Assembly: GCA_045612305.1 (NCBI GenBank)
Contig: JAZKYU010000025.1
Location: forward strand, 6,319-70,318
Direction: 5' to 3'
DNA: 64,000 nucleotides
Source of the DNA: HGM04593 sp045612305
GTDB lineage: Bacteria > Bacteroidota > Bacteroidia > Bacteroidales > Bacteroidaceae
Below, piece after piece: positions 60,676 through 64,000 of this stretch. The notes beneath the pieces are model-generated. The model had not been told where the DNA came from and searched no databases. It saw only the letters and a list, made by a program, of their open reading frames with translations. Numbering within the stretch: position 1 is the stretch's first letter; each line of letters begins with the position of its first letter. Both the position numbers and the translations under genes were made by a program.

Positions 60676-61215
60676 ATGTCACGTATAAAACTTCACGACA
60701 AGACTTTCGAGACCGCAATCTCGCACGAAGAGATTGTCACCGCCATAAAGCGTCTGGCAGCAGAGATTAACAAAGATTATGCAGGCAAGCGCCCCATTCT
60801 CCTTGGCGTGCTCAACGGTTGCTTTATGTTCGCAGCCGAGCTTATGCGCCACCTCGAGGTAGAGTGCGAAATCTCCTTCGTAAAGCTCTCTTCTTACCAG
60901 GGAACAACCACCACAGGTGTTATACGCGAGGTGCTTGGCCTCACCGAGAGCCTTGCAGGCCGCGATGTGATAATTGTTGAAGATATTGTCGACACCGGTT
61001 ACACAATGCAGCGCATGATAGAGAGCCTTGGCACCCGCGAGCCCGCATCGGTGCAGATAGCTTCTCTCATCCTCAAACCTGCGCGTTTGCAGGTGCCCGT
61101 AGATGTTAAGTACAGCGCCTTCACCATTCCCGACCGCTTCATCGTGGGCTATGGTCTCGACTACGATGGTCTTGGACGTAACTTCCCCGACATTTACGAA
61201 GTTGTAGAAGAATAA
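60676..61215 (+). CDS. hpt: Hypoxanthine phosphoribosyltransferase
   Basis: A 179-residue salvage enzyme converting hypoxanthine or guanine with PRPP to the nucleotide. The PRPP-binding motif VIIVEDIVDTGYTMQRM (about 97-113) is exact for the family, and the catalytic loop SSYQGTTTTG and the C-terminal GYGLDYDGLGRNFPDIY are present. It is 26 bases before adk. Confidence 0.95.
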   Translation: MSRIKLHDKTFETAISHEEIVTAIKRLAAEINKDYAGKRPILLGVLNGCFMFAAELMRHLEVECEISFVKLSSYQGTTTTGVIREVLGLTESLAGRDVIIVEDIVDTGYTMQRMIESLGTREPASVQIASLILKPARLQVPVDVKYSAFTIPDRFIVGYGLDYDGLGRNFPDIYEVVEE

Positions 61216-61241
61216 GTTAAGAACAAACAGACTATAAAACT

Positions 61242-61814
61242 ATGTTGAATATAGTAATTTTTGGCGCCCCCGGCTCGGGCAAAGGCACCCAGAGCGAACG
61301 AATAGTTGAAAAATACAATATAGACCACATCTCTACAGGCGATGTCCTGCGTGCCGAAATTAAAGCCGGCAGCGAGTTGGGCTCTCTTGCCAAGCAACTC
61401 ATAGATAACGGTCAGCTCATCCCCGATGAGTTGATGCTCGATATCCTCGCCTCAAAGCTCGATGCCCTTGTCGATAGCAAGGGTGTTATCTTCGACGGTT
61501 TCCCCCGCACCATAGCACAAGCCGAGGCTCTCAAAGCTATGCTTGCAAAGCGTGGTCAGCAGGTTACCGCTATGCTTGAGCTCGATGTTCCCGAGGATGA
61601 GCTTATGGACCGCCTCATTAAACGTGGTCAGCTTTCGGGCCGTGCCGACGACAACGAGGAGACTATTAAAAAACGCCTTGTAGTATATCGCGAGCAGACA
61701 GCCCCCCTCAAAGAGTGGTACAAGAACGATGGCAAGCACTGCTACATCAATGGTCTTGGCGACCTCGACCGCATCTTCGCCGACATAGTTACCGCTATCG
61801 ACGCAAGAATTTAA
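61242..61814 (+). CDS. adk: Adenylate kinase (short-lid form)
   Basis: A 190-residue enzyme. P-loop IFGAPGSGKGTQSERI (5-20), ISTGDVLRAEI in the AMP site, FDGFPRTIAQAEAL and RLIKRGQLSGRADDNEE. The lid is the short form with no zinc-binding cysteines. Length matches short AdKs of Bacteroidetes. It lies between hpt and obg. Confidence 0.95.
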   Translation: MLNIVIFGAPGSGKGTQSERIVEKYNIDHISTGDVLRAEIKAGSELGSLAKQLIDNGQLIPDELMLDILASKLDALVDSKGVIFDGFPRTIAQAEALKAMLAKRGQQVTAMLELDVPEDELMDRLIKRGQLSGRADDNEETIKKRLVVYREQTAPLKEWYKNDGKHCYINGLGDLDRIFADIVTAIDARI

Positions 61815-61942
61815 TAAAAACAGTATAGAAAGAGTGCGTGCAGAGAGAGTTTGTACGCCCTCTTTTTTTTGAAAGACAAAAAAAGAGCATCGGGCGTGGA
61901 AAAGTACCGCGCTTCTTTGTTAAAATACAAAACACGGGTTTT

Positions 61943-63100
61943 ATGGCAGAATCGAACTTTATAGACTATGTGAAAATTGTGTGTCGCTCGGGTCGTGGAG
62001 GCCGCGGTATGGCACACTTGCACCGTGCAAAATATATCCCCAACGGAGGCCCCGATGGTGGAGACGGTGGTAAGGGTGGCGACATCATACTGCGTGGTAA
62101 CCGTAATTATTGGACCCTGCTTCACCTCAAGTATCAGCGTCACGTCTTTGCAGGTAACGGCCAGAACGGTGGCATAAACAAGAGCACCGGCGCCGACGGC
62201 GAGAGCAAGATAATAGATGTACCTTGTGGCACCGTAGCCTATAATGCCGAAACCGGTGAGTTCCTTTGCGATGTTATGGAGGACGGCCAGCTTGTAACCC
62301 TGCTCAAGGGTGGTCGTGGCGGTCTTGGTAACGTGCACTTTGCAACGCCCACCCGTCAGGCGCCTCGCTTTGCACAGCCCGGCGAGCCTATGCGCGAGCT
62401 CACCGTAACCCTGGAACTCAAGCTCCTTGCCGATGTGGGCCTTGTGGGCTTCCCCAACGCGGGAAAATCTACCCTCCTTTCAACCCTCTCGGCTGCAAAA
62501 CCCAAGATAGCAAACTACCCCTTTACCACTATGGAACCGCAGCTCGGCATCGTGTCCCACCGCGATAACAAATCCTTTGTTATGGCCGACATACCCGGTA
62601 TCATCGAGGGAGCAAGCCAGGGCCGTGGTCTCGGTCTTCGTTTCTTGCGTCACATAGAGCGCAACTCCTTGTTGCTCTTTATGGTGCCTGCCGACACCGA
62701 CGACATAAAGCGTGAGTACGAGATTTTGCTCAATGAGCTTGCAACCTTCAACCCTGAGATGCTCGACAAGCAACGCGTGCTTGCTATAACAAAGTGCGAC
62801 CTCATAGACGAGGAGTTAAAAGAGATGCTCACACCCACCCTCCCAGAGGACGTGCCCTGCGTCTTTATATCGGCTCCTACGGGCGAAGGCATACAGCAAC
62901 TGAAAGATACCTTGTGGGACGCTCTAAATAGCGAGGAAAACCGTATGGCGGCTGTTAAGCGCGACGAACTTGTGCACCGCGACTACGATGCGCGTATGCT
63001 CGCCAGTGACTTTGCCGACTGGGAGAGCGACTTTGTCGACGAAGCTCCTGATGAAGAAGAGGATTTTAATTACGAGGAGTTCGATTTCGACGAGGAGTAA
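61943..63100 (+). CDS. obg: GTPase Obg/CgtA
   Basis: A 385-residue ribosome-associated GTPase. The start at 61943 (MAESNFIDYVKIVCRSGRGG) fits the family; the frame is open back to 61838 across the intergenic leader. The Gly-rich Obg fold (about 1-160) is followed by the GTPase domain with VGFPNAGKSTLLSTLS, DIPGIIEGASQGRGLG and TKCDLID. The C-terminal ~30 residues are very acidic (EEEDFNYEEFDFDEE); the OCT domain of some Obg proteins is absent. Confidence 0.95.
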   Translation: MAESNFIDYVKIVCRSGRGGRGMAHLHRAKYIPNGGPDGGDGGKGGDIILRGNRNYWTLLHLKYQRHVFAGNGQNGGINKSTGADGESKIIDVPCGTVAYNAETGEFLCDVMEDGQLVTLLKGGRGGLGNVHFATPTRQAPRFAQPGEPMRELTVTLELKLLADVGLVGFPNAGKSTLLSTLSAAKPKIANYPFTTMEPQLGIVSHRDNKSFVMADIPGIIEGASQGRGLGLRFLRHIERNSLLLFMVPADTDDIKREYEILLNELATFNPEMLDKQRVLAITKCDLIDEELKEMLTPTLPEDVPCVFISAPTGEGIQQLKDTLWDALNSEENRMAAVKRDELVHRDYDARMLASDFADWESDFVDEAPDEEEDFNYEEFDFDEE

Positions 63101-63116
63101 TTCTGTTTCATACATA

Positions 63117-63165
63117 AAAGTTCCTCCTGCAAGCTCTTATAGCTTTGCAGGAGGAACTTTTTGTT
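63117..63165 (+). terminator. Intrinsic terminator after obg
   Basis: An approximately 18-bp stem (AAAAGTTCCTCCTGCAAGCT with AGCTTTGCAGGAGGAACTTTT, one bulged base) and T-run, directly after the obg stop. Confidence 0.85.
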
Positions 63166-64000
63166 GCTTTGTAGCTTGCACGTAAATTTGCGTTACGCTC
63201 GCTGGCTCGCCAGCAAAAGTTGGGGAGTAAAAAAGCCTTTAACTTAAAATCTCGGTGTTGTTTGGCGGTTGTTCTTTTTATTTAGTGAATATTTTATTGC
63301 CCTTTTGGCGCCCAAAAGGGCGGAAAAGGCGCAGCACGCGAGTAAGATTAGTCGCTCCCTCCTCCTGCTCGTGAATTGCCCTGTGAGGGCAATATAACTC
63401 GTTCGTCGGTCACTTGCCGCGTGTCTCTTTCTCACATTTACAGGGTGCTGCGCAACTCGTTCAGTTATCCGCGCTATGCACGTATAACTACACACTCACA
63501 CAATGCTCGCACTTTTTCCTGTAAATGTTCGGATACACGCTGTAATCTTAACGGTGCTGCAATTTATAAGTAATTACTCTAGCTATGGTTATTTTCAAAA
63601 GGAAGCCGGCACCGTAAGTAACACAATTAAAGGCCGGTACGGTTTAGGATATAAGCGAATTTTGCTTGCAAAATCGGTAGCATCATCAGTGATAAGTCGC
63701 ACATAGTGCGGGTCACGATTATATGATGCTGCCAAAGACGCATTGACAATGCTTGCTGTTCGCAACCCGCGCTACGCGCTACCATTTGCTGCAAGCATTG
63801 TCGATTAAGCAGAGCTTAATTCCGGAGCACCTAAACTGCGACGAACAGCCTTTAATGACAAGCGAGGAACGAACGAGGGATGTTTCAACTCTTTGAAACA
63901 GCGTGAGCAGAGGCGCGAGCGACTGTTACGCCCCGTGTGCCGGGCGTTTGGTTCTTTGCGCGACAAAGAACATATAAGATTTTACTTCGATTGAGAGAAA
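63163..64000. other. Gene-free region with a cluster of perfect palindromes
   Basis: No credible ORF in ~840 bases; the short open frames lack family features and codon bias. At least ten short-loop inverted repeats occur: 63201-63214 (6-bp stem), 63299-63321 (10), 63375-63393 (8), 63659-63674 (7), 63676-63732 (11, one mismatch, with two inner stems), 63744-63802 (12), 63804-63820 (7), 63881-63900 (8), 63928-63947 (6) and 63951-63971 (8). Density is far above that of the other intergenic regions in the window. Could be extragenic palindromic repeats, a decayed mobile element or a structured RNA. Confidence 0.75.

Noticed and set aside
61838..61942. N-terminal extension of Obg
   Set aside because: The extra 35 residues are basic and unlike Obg; the family start lies at 61943.
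63244..63706. Small open frames in the right-end palindrome region
   Set aside because: They are short, overlap on both strands, lack ribosome-site context and family features, and cross the palindromes.
63163..64000. tmRNA, RNase P RNA, SRP RNA or rRNA edge
   Set aside because: I looked for the conserved words of these RNAs on both strands and did not find them.
1..64000. Prophage, insertion sequence or integrative element in the window
   Set aside because: No transposase, integrase, relaxase, capsid or terminase gene could be recognised, and codon use is even throughout.

Overview
The window is a stretch of a Bacteroidales-type chromosome (Gram-negative, anaerobic, probably gut-associated). 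The signs are the operon argR-GNAT-argGCD, promoters of the Bacteroidetes form TTTG-N19..21-TAnnTTTG (the best is upstream of thrA), families mostly seen in this phylum (DUF3108, DUF3256, DUF4831, Imm17-like, ExbB with a cleavable-looking leader, bacterial GH3), a FISUMP/dockerin-type surface protein, lpxK and a myo-inositol-phosphate synthase. Genus or species cannot be fixed from the sequence alone. No transposase, integrase, phage gene, CRISPR array or reverse transcriptase was found; almost everything is ordinary core genome.

Layout. 1-1.6 kb: end of a murein-hydrolase activator gene and a FISUMP surface protein with a hypervariable-looking C-terminus. 1.6-6.1 kb (minus): argD, argC, argG, a GNAT and argR, one operon read argR first. 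6.2-12.3 kb (minus): inositol-phosphate synthase, lipoamide dehydrogenase with a membrane protein, a phosphoesterase/cytidylate-kinase-like pair, and a MATE exporter. 12.5-19.1 kb (plus): mnmA-xseA-xseB, ilvE, DUF975, trmB, a Dabb protein and an Mrp ATPase. 19.1-22.3 kb (minus): Imm17-like, thiL, punA, lpxK. 22.5-25.1 kb (plus): tRNA-Ser(GGA) and an exbB-X-exbD-exbD energy-transducing operon. 25.2-26.5 kb (minus): folA, thyA. 26.7-34.4 kb (plus): an rRNA m5C methyltransferase, DsbD, GH3, a lipoprotein and DUF3108. 34.5-36.9 kb (minus): thrA. 37.2-41.7 kb (plus): menA-like, CPBP protease, radA, FAD oxidoreductase. 41.8-46.7 kb (minus): ABC-F, M13 peptidase, metA. 47-48 kb (plus): PerR-like regulator and rubrerythrin. 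48-49.3 kb (minus): ribH and a TPR protein. 49.7-56 kb (plus): recF-DUF721, nucleoside permease, DUF151 nuclease, rsmE, truA, EamA, DUF3256. 56-60.4 kb (minus): DUF4831, ffh, folD, capA. 60.7-63.1 kb (plus): hpt, adk, obg. 63.1-64 kb: a gene-free stretch full of perfect palindromes.

Themes. Amino-acid synthesis (arginine, threonine/methionine through thrA and metA, branched chain through ilvE) sits among translation and RNA-modification genes (mnmA, trmB, rsmF-like, rsmE, truA, ffh, obg), nucleotide genes (punA, hpt, adk, folA, thyA, nucleoside permease) and envelope genes (lpxK, ExbB/D, DsbD, lipoproteins).

The parts most worth a second look are not housekeeping genes: (i) the C-terminus of the FISUMP protein, which looks like the variable region of a diversity-generating retroelement whose template and reverse transcriptase would lie elsewhere; (ii) a promoter-bearing repeat, three in tandem before recF and one before mnmA; (iii) the palindrome cluster at the right end; (iv) the duplicated 16-mer flanking the ABC-F leader. 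I did not find a complete undescribed multi-gene system.
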